From Porticoccaceae bacterium (lineage in GTDB: Bacteria > Pseudomonadota > Gammaproteobacteria > Pseudomonadales > Porticoccaceae): a DNA stretch of 12,128 nt. Position 1 is the first letter of the stretch. Each line of letters opens with the position of its first letter. Below are positions 1-9,008 of this stretch, piece after piece. The notes under the pieces were generated by a model, which had not been told where the DNA came from, searched no databases, and saw nothing but the letters and a program-made list of their open reading frames with translations. The position numbers and the translations under genes are program-made. The DNA is taken from NCBI GenBank assembly GCA_030590275.1, contig JAUUYV010000013.1, forward strand, positions 1-12,128, given 5' to 3'.

Positions 1-740
1 TCGGCCTGCTCCCTGTCCGGAAAACGTTCTTCCTGAATGCGTGTGGAATACACGATATCGACGTGAGATATGCTGGGCTCTAGAGTGTCTGAAATATCTA
101 CACTGTGGCCAGCAGAACGCATGGTCTCTACAACATCTTCGGGCATCTGCAACTCAGGGGGAGAAACCAGCACCACATGAACCTTCTTATAAAGTGCCAG
201 CAACTTACCCAATGAGTGCACTGTACGACCATATTTCAAATCGCCAATCATGGCAATACGTAAACCATCAATGCCACGACCTCGACCCGCCATTTCTTTT
301 TCGATAGTAAATAAATCGAGTAAGGCCTGACTGGGATGCTCGTTGCTACCATCACCCCCGTTTAACACAGGTACTCTGCTAGCACTGGCAAACTCTGCCA
401 CCGAGCCAGCCTCTGGATAGCGCATGCAAATCACATCGCTGAAACCAGACAATACCCGGGCGGTATCTCGCAAGGACTCCCCTTTAACCACTGACAGGCT
501 ATCCATTCCTACCGACTCGCGAACTTCACCACCGAGCAAATTAAACGCCGAACCAAAACTAATACGAGTTCGAGTGCTCGCCTCGAAAAACATATTGCCA
601 AGGATAGCCCCTTCGAGCACGCGAGTAGCTTTTCGGCGCTGGGCATAAGGTTCCATCTGAGCAGCAACACGAAATACTCGCTGGATATCCGAACGCTCGA
701 ATTGCTGTATTGACAGAACATGTGCGCCCTTGAATTCCAC
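1..740 (-). CDS. pyrB: Aspartate carbamoyltransferase catalytic chain (C-terminus cut by window edge)
   Basis: This cytosolic enzyme condenses carbamoyl phosphate with L-aspartate to carbamoyl-aspartate, the committed step of pyrimidine synthesis. The 246 visible codons contain the carbamoyl-phosphate loop STRTR (residues 55-59), Lys86 in VVKGES, Arg107 in CMRYPE, His135 and Gln138 in NEHPSQ, Arg172 in DLKYGRTVHS, and Arg234/Gln236 in STRIQ. These match the active-site positions of the E. coli enzyme. From memory, the sequence is closer to the roughly 340-residue Shewanella-type chain than to E. coli PyrB, so about 90 residues should lie beyond the left edge. The start is GTG at 740, with TAGGAG 11 bases upstream; no ATG gives the full N-terminus. 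It lies 73 bases after the exonuclease I gene on the same strand. No pyrimidine attenuator or leader peptide is evident in that gap. Whether a regulatory pyrI follows cannot be seen. Confidence 0.96.
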   Translation of the reverse strand, partial: MEFKGAHVLSIQQFERSDIQRVFRVAAQMEPYAQRRKATRVLEGAILGNMFFEASTRTRISFGSAFNLLGGEVRESVGMDSLSVVKGESLRDTARVLSGFSDVICMRYPEAGSVAEFASASRVPVLNGGDGSNEHPSQALLDLFTIEKEMAGRGRGIDGLRIAMIGDLKYGRTVHSLGKLLALYKKVHVVLVSPPELQMPEDVVETMRSAGHSVDISDTLEPSISHVDIVYSTRIQEERFPDREQA

Positions 741-813
741 TTTATGTCCAGCTCCTATAAGTGCCGAGAATTCTATCGGTTTTCAACTCGCGCAACCAGC
801 GACGTCTAACAAA

Positions 814-2292
814 TTACCGTGCCTGGCTGACAATTCCAAACTCCTTGCGCACAAACTGCCCCCACTGCCGCAACTTTTCTAATAGTGTCAGCTCTTCCTC
901 TTTTTGAGTGCCAGCCATCATTTGATCAATTTCACCTTCGTAAGCCGACAAAGTAAGGTAATTGGTATCCTCGCCGGTCAAACGCTCGAGACACAGAGTC
1001 TGCCAATGCTCACGATCCTGGGGCCTTAATGAGTCCGGGAAATTCCGTGCTCGATAACGAAATAATAAGCTGCTATATCGGCTATCCTTAAAGGGAAAAT
1101 GGGCGCTATCAAGTTCAGGAGCCTCACTCGAACGCACCTCAGCCAGGCGAGCTTTATCCACATTAGGCAAAAAACCCTGGTAGAGAGCCTGCTCCACATC
1201 CTCTACCTCAAGGTATTCTGGTGGTGCAAAAACAGCCTGAAGCTTCGTACGCAGTTCAGCCTTATTGCCGTCCTCGTTTAACACTTGCCAATTAGCCATA
1301 CAGAGATCGACATCAATCTTTAATCGAGCCGCTGCATCCGCATCCAGCAACTTCGGCGTAGCCACTACCGGACATCGATTCAGGTGAATGACTTTCAGCG
1401 GAATACGCTCCTTGCCCACCGGTAATTGCTCCGTGCTGGCAAACACCTGTTCACGGATGCCATCGGCATCGAGTTTCATTAAAGTTTCCACATCACCGGA
1501 TAGATTAAAACAAATGATCGCATTTTTATTCACCAGATCCTGAGCCAAAGGCACCATTAATGCCGTATAACTATTAGTGCGAGGTAGTCTGCCAGAAACA
1601 TGAAGTACCGGCTGCTGAACGACTGGATCCAGCAACGCGGCCACTTTCTGTTTCGAACGATTAAGGTAACAATAATCGTAAAGCCGAGGCTGATTTTCTC
1701 GCACCAATCGAGCCATAGCAATCGTCGCCATCACATCGGAAAGGGCATCGTGAGCATCCTCATGGGCAATACCGTTTGCCCTTGTTAGATCCTCCAGGCG
1801 AAAACTAGGGGCACCATCATCCTTGTCCGGCCACTGAATTCCCTCGGGGCGCAAAGCTCGGGTCAAGCGTAACATGTCAATAATATCCCAACGGGAATTA
1901 CCCTGTTTCCACTCCCTTTCGTAGGGGTCGTAAAAATTTCGGTACAACATATAACGGGTGAACTCGTCATCAAACCGAATGCTGTTATAACCAACACCAC
2001 AGGTACTGGGATGCCCAAGCTCAGCAGCTATGAGAGCAGCAAATTCACGTTCTGCCACACCCTCGGCCAAAGCTCTTTGAGGACTGATCCCGGTGACCAT
2101 ACACGCAGCGGGGTGAGGCAATATGTCCAGGGCTGGCCGACAATACAAGGTCAATGAATCACCGACAATATTCAGGTTTTCATCGGTGCGTACTCCAGCA
2201 AACTGGATGGGCCGATCACGCGCAGCATGAATACCTGTGGTTTCGTAATCATGCCAATAGAGAGTATTCGAGATGCTAGTACCCTTACTCAA
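814..2292 (-). CDS. sbcB: Exonuclease I (exodeoxyribonuclease I), start codon uncertain
   Basis: This is the 3'-5' single-strand DNA exonuclease of the DEDDh family, which acts in recombination and mismatch repair. The protein opens with the first exonuclease motif (WHDYETTG). The second motif follows in GYNSIRFDDEFTR and NFYDPYEREW, and the third in AHDALSDVMATIAMA with its His and Asp. The middle SH3-like region and the C-terminal helical region (FRYRARNFPDSL) follow the E. coli order. The length is about 490 residues against 475 in E. coli. No ATG or GTG lies in frame before the first motif. TTG at 2292 is the nearest usual start but has a poor ribosome site. ATC at 2274 has TAAGG about eight bases upstream and gives a family-like N-terminus (MSNTLYWHDYET). 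A longer TTG frame from 2352 reads through a terminator hairpin and is unlikely. The gene precedes pyrB on the same strand. Confidence 0.95.
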   Translation of the reverse strand: MSKGTSISNTLYWHDYETTGIHAARDRPIQFAGVRTDENLNIVGDSLTLYCRPALDILPHPAACMVTGISPQRALAEGVAEREFAALIAAELGHPSTCGVGYNSIRFDDEFTRYMLYRNFYDPYEREWKQGNSRWDIIDMLRLTRALRPEGIQWPDKDDGAPSFRLEDLTRANGIAHEDAHDALSDVMATIAMARLVRENQPRLYDYCYLNRSKQKVAALLDPVVQQPVLHVSGRLPRTNSYTALMVPLAQDLVNKNAIICFNLSGDVETLMKLDADGIREQVFASTEQLPVGKERIPLKVIHLNRCPVVATPKLLDADAAARLKIDVDLCMANWQVLNEDGNKAELRTKLQAVFAPPEYLEVEDVEQALYQGFLPNVDKARLAEVRSSEAPELDSAHFPFKDSRYSSLLFRYRARNFPDSLRPQDREHWQTLCLERLTGEDTNYLTLSAYEGEIDQMMAGTQKEEELTLLEKLRQWGQFVRKEFGIVSQAR

Positions 2293-2312
2293 ACAATAAA
2301 AACTTAACCTAT

Positions 2313-2345
2313 AAAAAAACGACGTCCAAAGACGCCGTTTTTTTT
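2313..2345 (-). terminator. Intrinsic terminator of the OmpA-family gene
   Basis: Read on the minus strand, arms ACGGCGTC and GACGTCGT pair over eight positions (one G-U) around a four-base TTTG loop. An A-run precedes the stem and a seven-T run follows it. On the plus strand the same stem has an A-C mismatch, so it works better for minus-strand transcripts. It lies 70 bases after the OmpA stop codon and ends about 20 bases before the earliest plausible exonuclease I start. Confidence 0.88.
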
Positions 2346-2414
2346 GTTGCAATCAAAGCCTCTTTCAATACTAATCCCAGCACCAATAGAGGGTTGATTC
2401 GCAAGTGACTGTAA

Positions 2415-3407
2415 TCACTCCATCACTTCGGTATAAGACAGCTCACCAATCACTCGACGGTTACGCTGTCGACCCTCGTCAGTATCGTTGTCTGCGATGG
2501 GGCGAGTCTCACCATAACCGGCAGAAGAAATCCGTTCCGCAGGGATACCATAATCATCGGACAACTTAGCCTTCACCGCAGCTGCACGACGGTCGGAAAG
2601 GTCCTGATTGTAGGCGTCAGCACCAACGGAATCGGTATGACCCTCGAGCACCAGGTCAATATCGTCATGAACCTTCATAGCCTTAGCAATGGCCTCCAGC
2701 TCATCCCCGTAAATATTACGAACCGTCGCCTTATCGAAATCAAACTCCACATTCAAGCGAATACTGATAGTTCGCGTTTCCGGCTCATCGAAAGGCTCTG
2801 GCACAGGGGTAGGTGGGGGAGGCGCTGGCTCCGCCTTAGGATCATTAAAGTAGTAGTTGAGGGCAAGATTAATCGCACCATCATTTACACCGTTTTGTCC
2901 CTCGCGTACCTTGTGCAAACCCCGCACGTCACCACGAAATTCCAGATGATCAGTGAACATTTTAGAAACACCAAAGCCAAGCGCAAATTGCCAGCTGTGC
3001 TCGGCACCATCGTTCACGTCATTCAAATAAGGGTCGATCAGATCCCCATCTTCATCGTCGAGATCATAATAGCTGACACCACTGACTAGATAGGTGCGCC
3101 ACTCTTTGCTATCCGGATTGGCTTCACCAAACCAATAATACAAATCAAGTTTAGCGGTATCCATATCCTCGTCAGCAACAGAGGTTCCAACACCTAACTC
3201 CAGGGCCCAATCATTAAAAAAGCGATACCCTACATTAAGCCCACCTGTTGTAGATGTGCCTCCACCTCCCACAAAGCGATCACTGTCTAAATAATAGCTC
3301 GTTAATGAAGGCCCAATATATAAACCTTCGTTAGCCTGAACAGCCGAACCCATTGCCACGCTAGTCGCTAAAATAGCTCCACCAATCATCGTGGTTACTT
3401 TTTTCAT
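2415..3407 (-). CDS. OmpA-family outer membrane protein (barrel plus peptidoglycan-binding domain)
   Basis: The product is 330 residues. A signal peptide covers residues 1-25 (Lys-Lys start, hydrophobic core, AVQA before the cut). An OmpA-like eight-stranded barrel follows at about 27-190, with alternating aromatic strands and a final NLALNYYF strand. A Pro-rich linker covers about 191-210. An OmpA C-terminal domain covers about 218-325, with FDFDKATV, EGHTDSVG, NQDLSDRRA and NRRV, the residues that hold diaminopimelate in this family. The protein should tie the outer membrane to peptidoglycan; porin activity is possible but cannot be read here. The start is ATG at 3407, because AAAGGTG sits six bases before it; the GTG at 3416 is part of that ribosome site. 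The gene has its own upstream region of about 220 bases and a terminator after it, so it is probably monocistronic. Confidence 0.93.
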   Translation of the reverse strand: MKKVTTMIGGAILATSVAMGSAVQANEGLYIGPSLTSYYLDSDRFVGGGGTSTTGGLNVGYRFFNDWALELGVGTSVADEDMDTAKLDLYYWFGEANPDSKEWRTYLVSGVSYYDLDDEDGDLIDPYLNDVNDGAEHSWQFALGFGVSKMFTDHLEFRGDVRGLHKVREGQNGVNDGAINLALNYYFNDPKAEPAPPPPTPVPEPFDEPETRTISIRLNVEFDFDKATVRNIYGDELEAIAKAMKVHDDIDLVLEGHTDSVGADAYNQDLSDRRAAAVKAKLSDDYGIPAERISSAGYGETRPIADNDTDEGRQRNRRVIGELSYTEVME

Positions 3408-3631
3408 ATTTTTCACCTTTGCGATTTATTTTTTTATTTCCAGACCGTGGAATGCAGAAGAAAGTCTGCTCTCGATCACAGCCTCACTGATTCTAAACTT
3501 ACCCACGGTAGCTACAGTGACACATGGAAAGTGAGAAGCATTCTACTCTAAACAAAAGCCTTTTTGCACCATATCTTAGCAAGCCACCTTCTAGTTGTAA
3601 GACTATTAAGCACTCTATCATAAGGTTTTAA

Positions 3632-5149
3632 TCAATTAAGCGTTAAATGACGCTCTTCGATCACGTGTTTCCAGTGACTGGGCCCGGTAATGTGCACCGA
3701 CTCGCCCCGACTATCAACCGCTACAGTAACCGGCATATCCTTCACCTCAAACTCGTAAATAGCCTCCATACCCAGCTCCGGAAACGCAACTACCCGAGCA
3801 CCCACGATGGCCTTTGAGACCAGGTACGCTGCACCACCAACCGCCATCAGATAAACCGCTTTGTTGTCTTTAATCGCTTCAATAGCCGTCGGGCCGCGCT
3901 CGGCTTTACCAACCATACCAATTAGACCTGTTTTTTCCAGCATGGTACGGGTGAATTTATCCATACGAGTTGCGGTAGTAGGTCCAGCAGGGCCAACCAC
4001 CTCATCGCCTACAGGGTCAACCGGTCCCACGTAATAGATAAATCGGTTATGAAAGTCTACCGGCAATGCCTGACCTGCCGCTAAAAGATCGGCAATTTTT
4101 TTATGAGCTGCATCCCGGCCGGTCAGCAGTTTACCGCTGAGCAACACTGTTTCTCCCGGTTGCCAATCGAGAATATCCTGTGCAGAAACATTACCTAGAT
4201 CAACTCGTCGAACGTCATCACCTACCTCCCAGGCCACATCGGGCCAATCGTCCATATTGGGGGGTATTAACTGTACCGGACCACTGCCATCCAATACGAA
4301 GTGAGCATGGCGAGTAGCTGCACAGTTGGGAATAATTGCTACCGCTTTATTAGCGGCGTGGGTGGGGTAATCCTTTACTTTGACATCGAGCACCGTAGTC
4401 AAGCCCCCTAGCCCCTGCGCACCAACACCAAGATCGTTGACCTTCTCCATCAATTCCAGACGTAATTCCTCCGCCCGGTTTTCTGGTCCCCGGTCTCGTA
4501 AATCCTGAATGTCGACAGGCTCTAGCAAGGCTTCCTTTGCCAGAAGCATTGCTTTTTCGGCGGTACCACCAACACCGACACCGAGGATTCCTGGCGGACA
4601 CCAGCCAGCTCCCATGGCAGGTATTTGCTCCAACACCCATTCAACTACAGAGTCAGAGGGATTAAGCATGGCAAATTTGGCCTTGGCCTCTGAGCCACCG
4701 CCCTTGGCGGCAACATAGATTTCTACGGTATCACCGGGAACGATATCGTAGTGAATAACCGCCGGCGTATTATCGCCGGTATTTTTCCGCGCTCCATCGG
4801 GGTCATCGAGTATCGAGGCACGCAATAAATTATCCGGATGCATATAAGCCCGGCGCACCCCCTCATTAACCTTATCAGTAAGCGCACCGTCACCTTCCCA
4901 TCTCACATTCATGCCAACTTTCAAAAACACAGTAACAATTCCTGTGTCCTGACAGAGAGGCCTATGCCCGAGTGCGCACATTCGAGAGTTAACCAGGATC
5001 TGAGCCAGAGCATCCCGTGCGGCGGGAGATTCCTCACGAAGATAAGCCTGGTGAACCGCCTCAATAAAATCCACCGGGTGATAGTAGGATATAAACTGCA
5101 GGGCATCCGCGATGCTCTGAACTAAATCATCCTGGCTAATTATGGTCAT
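3632..5149 (-). CDS. fumA: Class I fumarate hydratase (4Fe-4S, homodimeric type)
   Basis: The enzyme interconverts fumarate and L-malate in the TCA cycle in the cytosol. The 505-residue length and order fit single-chain class I fumarases: an N-terminal alpha domain (about 10-285) and a C-terminal beta domain (about 290-500). Three cysteines sit where the 4Fe-4S ligands are expected: Cys66 in PLCQDTG, Cys184 in GAGWCPPG and Cys276 in IIPNCAATRH. GGGSEAKAK, GLGGLTTVLDV and GDEVVGPAGPTTATRMD are other family blocks. The cluster makes this class sensitive to oxidation, unlike class II FumC. Tartrate dehydratase has related domains but is normally split in two subunits. ATG at 5149 has AGGAGA nine bases upstream. 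The gap to the upstream coiled-coil gene is 113 bases with no clear terminator, so some read-through is possible. No strong promoter was found in the gap. Confidence 0.95.
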   Translation of the reverse strand: MTIISQDDLVQSIADALQFISYYHPVDFIEAVHQAYLREESPAARDALAQILVNSRMCALGHRPLCQDTGIVTVFLKVGMNVRWEGDGALTDKVNEGVRRAYMHPDNLLRASILDDPDGARKNTGDNTPAVIHYDIVPGDTVEIYVAAKGGGSEAKAKFAMLNPSDSVVEWVLEQIPAMGAGWCPPGILGVGVGGTAEKAMLLAKEALLEPVDIQDLRDRGPENRAEELRLELMEKVNDLGVGAQGLGGLTTVLDVKVKDYPTHAANKAVAIIPNCAATRHAHFVLDGSGPVQLIPPNMDDWPDVAWEVGDDVRRVDLGNVSAQDILDWQPGETVLLSGKLLTGRDAAHKKIADLLAAGQALPVDFHNRFIYYVGPVDPVGDEVVGPAGPTTATRMDKFTRTMLEKTGLIGMVGKAERGPTAIEAIKDNKAVYLMAVGGAAYLVSKAIVGARVVAFPELGMEAIYEFEVKDMPVTVAVDSRGESVHITGPSHWKHVIEERHLTLN

Positions 5150-5262
5150 CGACGGGATTCTCCTAAAAACTCACAGCCTATTCAACTGGAGCAATACGCT
5201 TGTAAAAAGTATTTATTGCAAGACCATTAACGCCAGACAGTAACCTGCAATACAAAACCAGC

Positions 5263-6042
5263 CTAAGGCTGACCCAGCTGAGCTTGTATCGCTTGCAGCT
5301 GCTGGTTGGTTTGGCGCCGAAAGCTATCTACAGACGTCATCGCTTTTTCATGTTCAATACGATTATTTGCCACCGTATCGTGCAATAGCTGTACCTGTTT
5401 ATCTGCCTTATCGATACTCGAGCGAATTCCGTGGAGTTCGCCTCGCAAGTCATCGAACTGGGCGCTGACTGCAAGTGCATCACCTTGCGCCGTGTCGACT
5501 TTCGCAACCAGCCCAGCCATCGATTTTGTTGCCGATGCAACGGAACTTTCGACTTTCTTCAAAACACGTTTATGTTCTGCCAGTGTCGCCTGATGTTTAT
5601 CGAGAGCCTTACGATTGCGATCATTGGCCACGGCCCACAGCTTTCTAATTTCGGACCAATGCTTCTCAAGCTCTGTGGACTGTTCTTTAATTCGCAGTGA
5701 CATCACCGTACCAGACTGATTGAGCGATTCATCGGTGGAGTTAATCCTGGATGCAAGCCCTTCAAAACGTTCAGTTAAAGCCCTGTGCTGAAGACTTTGT
5801 TGCCAGGCAAACCAACCAACTGCACCCAGACCCAGCGCCAACGCTAACACCAGCAACTTCCAGACCCCGCCACCATTACCACCACTAACTACCCGTCTGT
5901 CCTCTCCATGCCAGGCATTCATTCCCGTAACGCCCACAGAATCGTTTGCTATACCAGTACTCTCTGCGGTCGACTTCCTCGTTCGAGACTCGTCTCGCTG
6001 TTCGAAAACCGGTTCTTTTTTTTCAAAGTTATCGGCACTCAT
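5263..6042 (-). CDS. Unrecognised single-pass membrane protein with long coiled coil
   Basis: I do not recognise this 259-residue protein. A polar, charged N-terminus (about 1-55, rich in Glu, Arg, Ser and Thr) is followed by a Gly-rich stretch and one strong membrane segment at about 60-80 (WKLLVLALALGLGAVGWFAW). Residues 81 to the end are almost entirely helical and heptad-like, with many Gln, Lys, Glu and Leu and no catalytic motif. There is no cleavable signal, so the expected topology is a cytoplasmic N-terminus with the coiled coil in the periplasm (inferred). ATG at 6042 is preferred, since it has a GAGCGAG-type weak ribosome site; a GTG at 6096 in frame has none, and the frame is closed by TGA further upstream. 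It has its own promoter at 6155-6182 and precedes fumarase on the same strand. The link to fumarase may be only positional. Confidence 0.8.
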   Translation of the reverse strand: MSADNFEKKEPVFEQRDESRTRKSTAESTGIANDSVGVTGMNAWHGEDRRVVSGGNGGGVWKLLVLALALGLGAVGWFAWQQSLQHRALTERFEGLASRINSTDESLNQSGTVMSLRIKEQSTELEKHWSEIRKLWAVANDRNRKALDKHQATLAEHKRVLKKVESSVASATKSMAGLVAKVDTAQGDALAVSAQFDDLRGELHGIRSSIDKADKQVQLLHDTVANNRIEHEKAMTSVDSFRRQTNQQLQAIQAQLGQP

Positions 6043-6154
6043 GGTTTCTCGCTCATCAATAATGTCATTGCCATAATCCTGGGTACGGGGTCCCACAATA
6101 CGAACAGCAATGGGCTGTAACCGTAGAAACAGTCACCATAGCGTCATCGGGATA

Positions 6155-6182
6155 ATTATACCGTGCCCTGTACTGGAGGCAA
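6155..6182 (-). promoter_or_regulatory. Sigma-70-type promoter for the coiled-coil gene
   Basis: On the minus strand a perfect TATAAT (6160-6155) lies 16 bases after TTGCCT (6182-6177), which matches four of six consensus positions. Transcription should begin near 6148, giving a leader of about 105 bases before the ATG at 6042. The promoter lies just after the terminator of the upstream gene, as expected for an independent unit. Confidence 0.65.
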
Positions 6183-6202
6183 AAAATACTGGAGACAAAA
6201 AA
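6171..6202. repeat. Two tandem copies of a 16-bp unit
   Basis: TACTGGAGGCAAAAAA at 6171-6186 is followed at once by TACTGGAGACAAAAAA at 6187-6202, with one difference. The repeat joins the -35 region of the coiled-coil gene promoter to the T-tract of the preceding terminator. It is probably a small duplication. Confidence 0.8.
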
Positions 6203-6224
6203 AACCGGTCCATTAAGACCGGTT
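6197..6224 (-). terminator. Intrinsic terminator of the PuuD-like gene
   Basis: On the minus strand, AACCGGTC and GACCGGTT form a perfect eight-pair stem around a six-base loop, followed by a run of about eight T. It begins 17 bases after the stop codon of the PuuD-like gene. Confidence 0.92.
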
Positions 6225-6241
6225 GTTATTATCTTGCTCAC

Positions 6242-6892
6242 CTACAACAATTGCAGCAATCCACCCAGCACAACCGTAAGAACAACGCTCGAGGTAATCA
6301 CACCCTGGACCGTGGTAATCGGTCCTTGCTTGCCCACCAGGGCATTGACTTCCAAAGCGGCCACTACCACCAGAGCGATAATCATACCGGTGCCGCCACC
6401 GTTCTCCGATAGAATATGGTCACCGTTGTAACCCAGGTGAGGGGAAGCCAACATACAATAGGCCATGGGACCGGCGAATAAAGTATTGGTACGCGACGCC
6501 AGTAGAGCTTTGGCACCAGCTGCTGGAGCATCACCGCCTTCAACAATACCCAGTACGATTTTCTGGTTCGGCCAGATAACCAGCCACACATTCAGAAACA
6601 TCAAAGTACCGAGCAATGCTCCGACCACAATAAAATCATTCATCATGCTTAGCTTGGCGACGCCTCCCAGTAACACGAGACCGGTAAGGAAGGTCATCAT
6701 GGCACCCCAACGGAACCACCACAGCGCTCGAGGAGCCAGCTTTGCTTTAGCATCAGCAAGGGCTTCGGGACCAGCCTCCTTAAAATATGCTCCCTGCACA
6801 AAGTTAAAATAGAACAGAAAGCCGATCCAGGTTATGCCAACCACCAAATGTGCCCAGCGAAACAGAAAATTAATAAAGTCCATGACGTCCAT
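6242..6892 (-). CDS. PuuD-type (urate oxidase N-terminal domain) integral membrane protein, no cytochrome domain
   Basis: This 216-residue protein is highly hydrophobic, with about six membrane segments (near 8-32, 58-78, 86-107, 136-154, 167-184 and 193-215). The N-terminal RWAHLVVGITWIGFLFYFNF block, the NVWLVIWPNQK block at 101-111 and a second histidine at 152 recall the membrane domain of PuuD, a membrane-bound urate hydroxylase. Full-length PuuD carries a C-terminal cytochrome c domain; this protein ends at the last membrane helix and has no CxxCH. Urate oxidation is therefore not established; a heme-binding or electron-transfer membrane role is possible. There are no purine-degradation genes nearby. 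The start at 6892 is supported by AAAGGTGG seven bases upstream. A terminator follows, so it appears to be transcribed alone. Confidence 0.82.
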   Translation of the reverse strand: MDVMDFINFLFRWAHLVVGITWIGFLFYFNFVQGAYFKEAGPEALADAKAKLAPRALWWFRWGAMMTFLTGLVLLGGVAKLSMMNDFIVVGALLGTLMFLNVWLVIWPNQKIVLGIVEGGDAPAAGAKALLASRTNTLFAGPMAYCMLASPHLGYNGDHILSENGGGTGMIIALVVVAALEVNALVGKQGPITTVQGVITSSVVLTVVLGGLLQLL

Positions 6893-7243
6893 ATATAACC
6901 ACCTTTTGATTATCGGTTGAGTTAGATGAATACAGTTTTAGTTATTCGTTATCGTTTAACCAGGTTTTTCACCACCACAGCTTTGAACCCCCATCGACCA
7001 CAAAGCAAAAAAAAATCGCAAAGAAAATGACGCAACCTGCTTAAGCATAAACTTGGCGAGGCCTATTCTAGTCGGAAATGCCCCCAATAAAAACCGTTCA
7101 ACACGTAGGGGTTTTCGGTACATCCCTATCTGCCAGGTTTCCAAACTACAATCGGAAAAACTAAAGGGCTCGAGGAAAATTCGGCCTCCAGGCTCCATCA
7201 GAGCAAACCAGGACCTGCTAACACTTTTATTTTTTGCTGACAG
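6893..7243. other. Gap between groEL terminator and PuuD-like gene; no convincing gene
   Basis: This stretch of about 350 bases should hold the promoter of the PuuD-like gene, but I could not find a clear -35/-10 pair. One minus-strand open frame of 80 codons (7198-6956, ATG start) crosses most of it. It lacks a ribosome site, resembles nothing I know and is not called. I saw no tRNA fold, strong hairpin or known RNA motif. Confidence 0.5.
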
Positions 7244-7273
7244 AAAAAAACCCCGCAAGACCTGCGGGGTTTT
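7244..7273 (-). terminator. Intrinsic terminator of the groES-groEL operon
   Basis: On the minus strand, CCCCGCA and TGCGGGG pair perfectly around a five-base loop (GGTCT) and are followed by seven T. An A-run precedes the stem, so some plus-strand activity is also possible. It starts 27 bases after the groEL stop codon. Confidence 0.95.
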
Positions 7274-7299
7274 GGCACTTCTATTTGACGATAGACAGC

Positions 7300-8967
<1,668 letters not shown>

Positions 8968-9008
8968 TCAAATTCTCAGTAATTAATCGGGGTATTTAGC
9001 GAGTTCGC

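Noticed and set aside
41..721. Short open frames overlapping the pyrB region on both strands
   Set aside because: The minus-strand frame that gives STRTR, HPSQ and GRTVHS is clearly pyrB; the other frames are shadows. A suspected frameshift near 670 vanished on careful re-reading.
2293..2352. Extra 20 N-terminal codons of exonuclease I from TTG 2352
   Set aside because: They are encoded by the terminator hairpin and its A- and T-runs, have no counterpart in the family and place the start before the terminator.
2637..3089. Plus-strand open frame of 150 codons
   Set aside because: It lies wholly inside the OmpA-family gene on the opposite strand, with no ribosome site or recognisable domain.
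6960..7010. tRNA-like T-loop (GGTTCAAAGC on the minus strand)
   Set aside because: The flanking five-base stems do not pair and there is no acceptor stem or anticodon arm.
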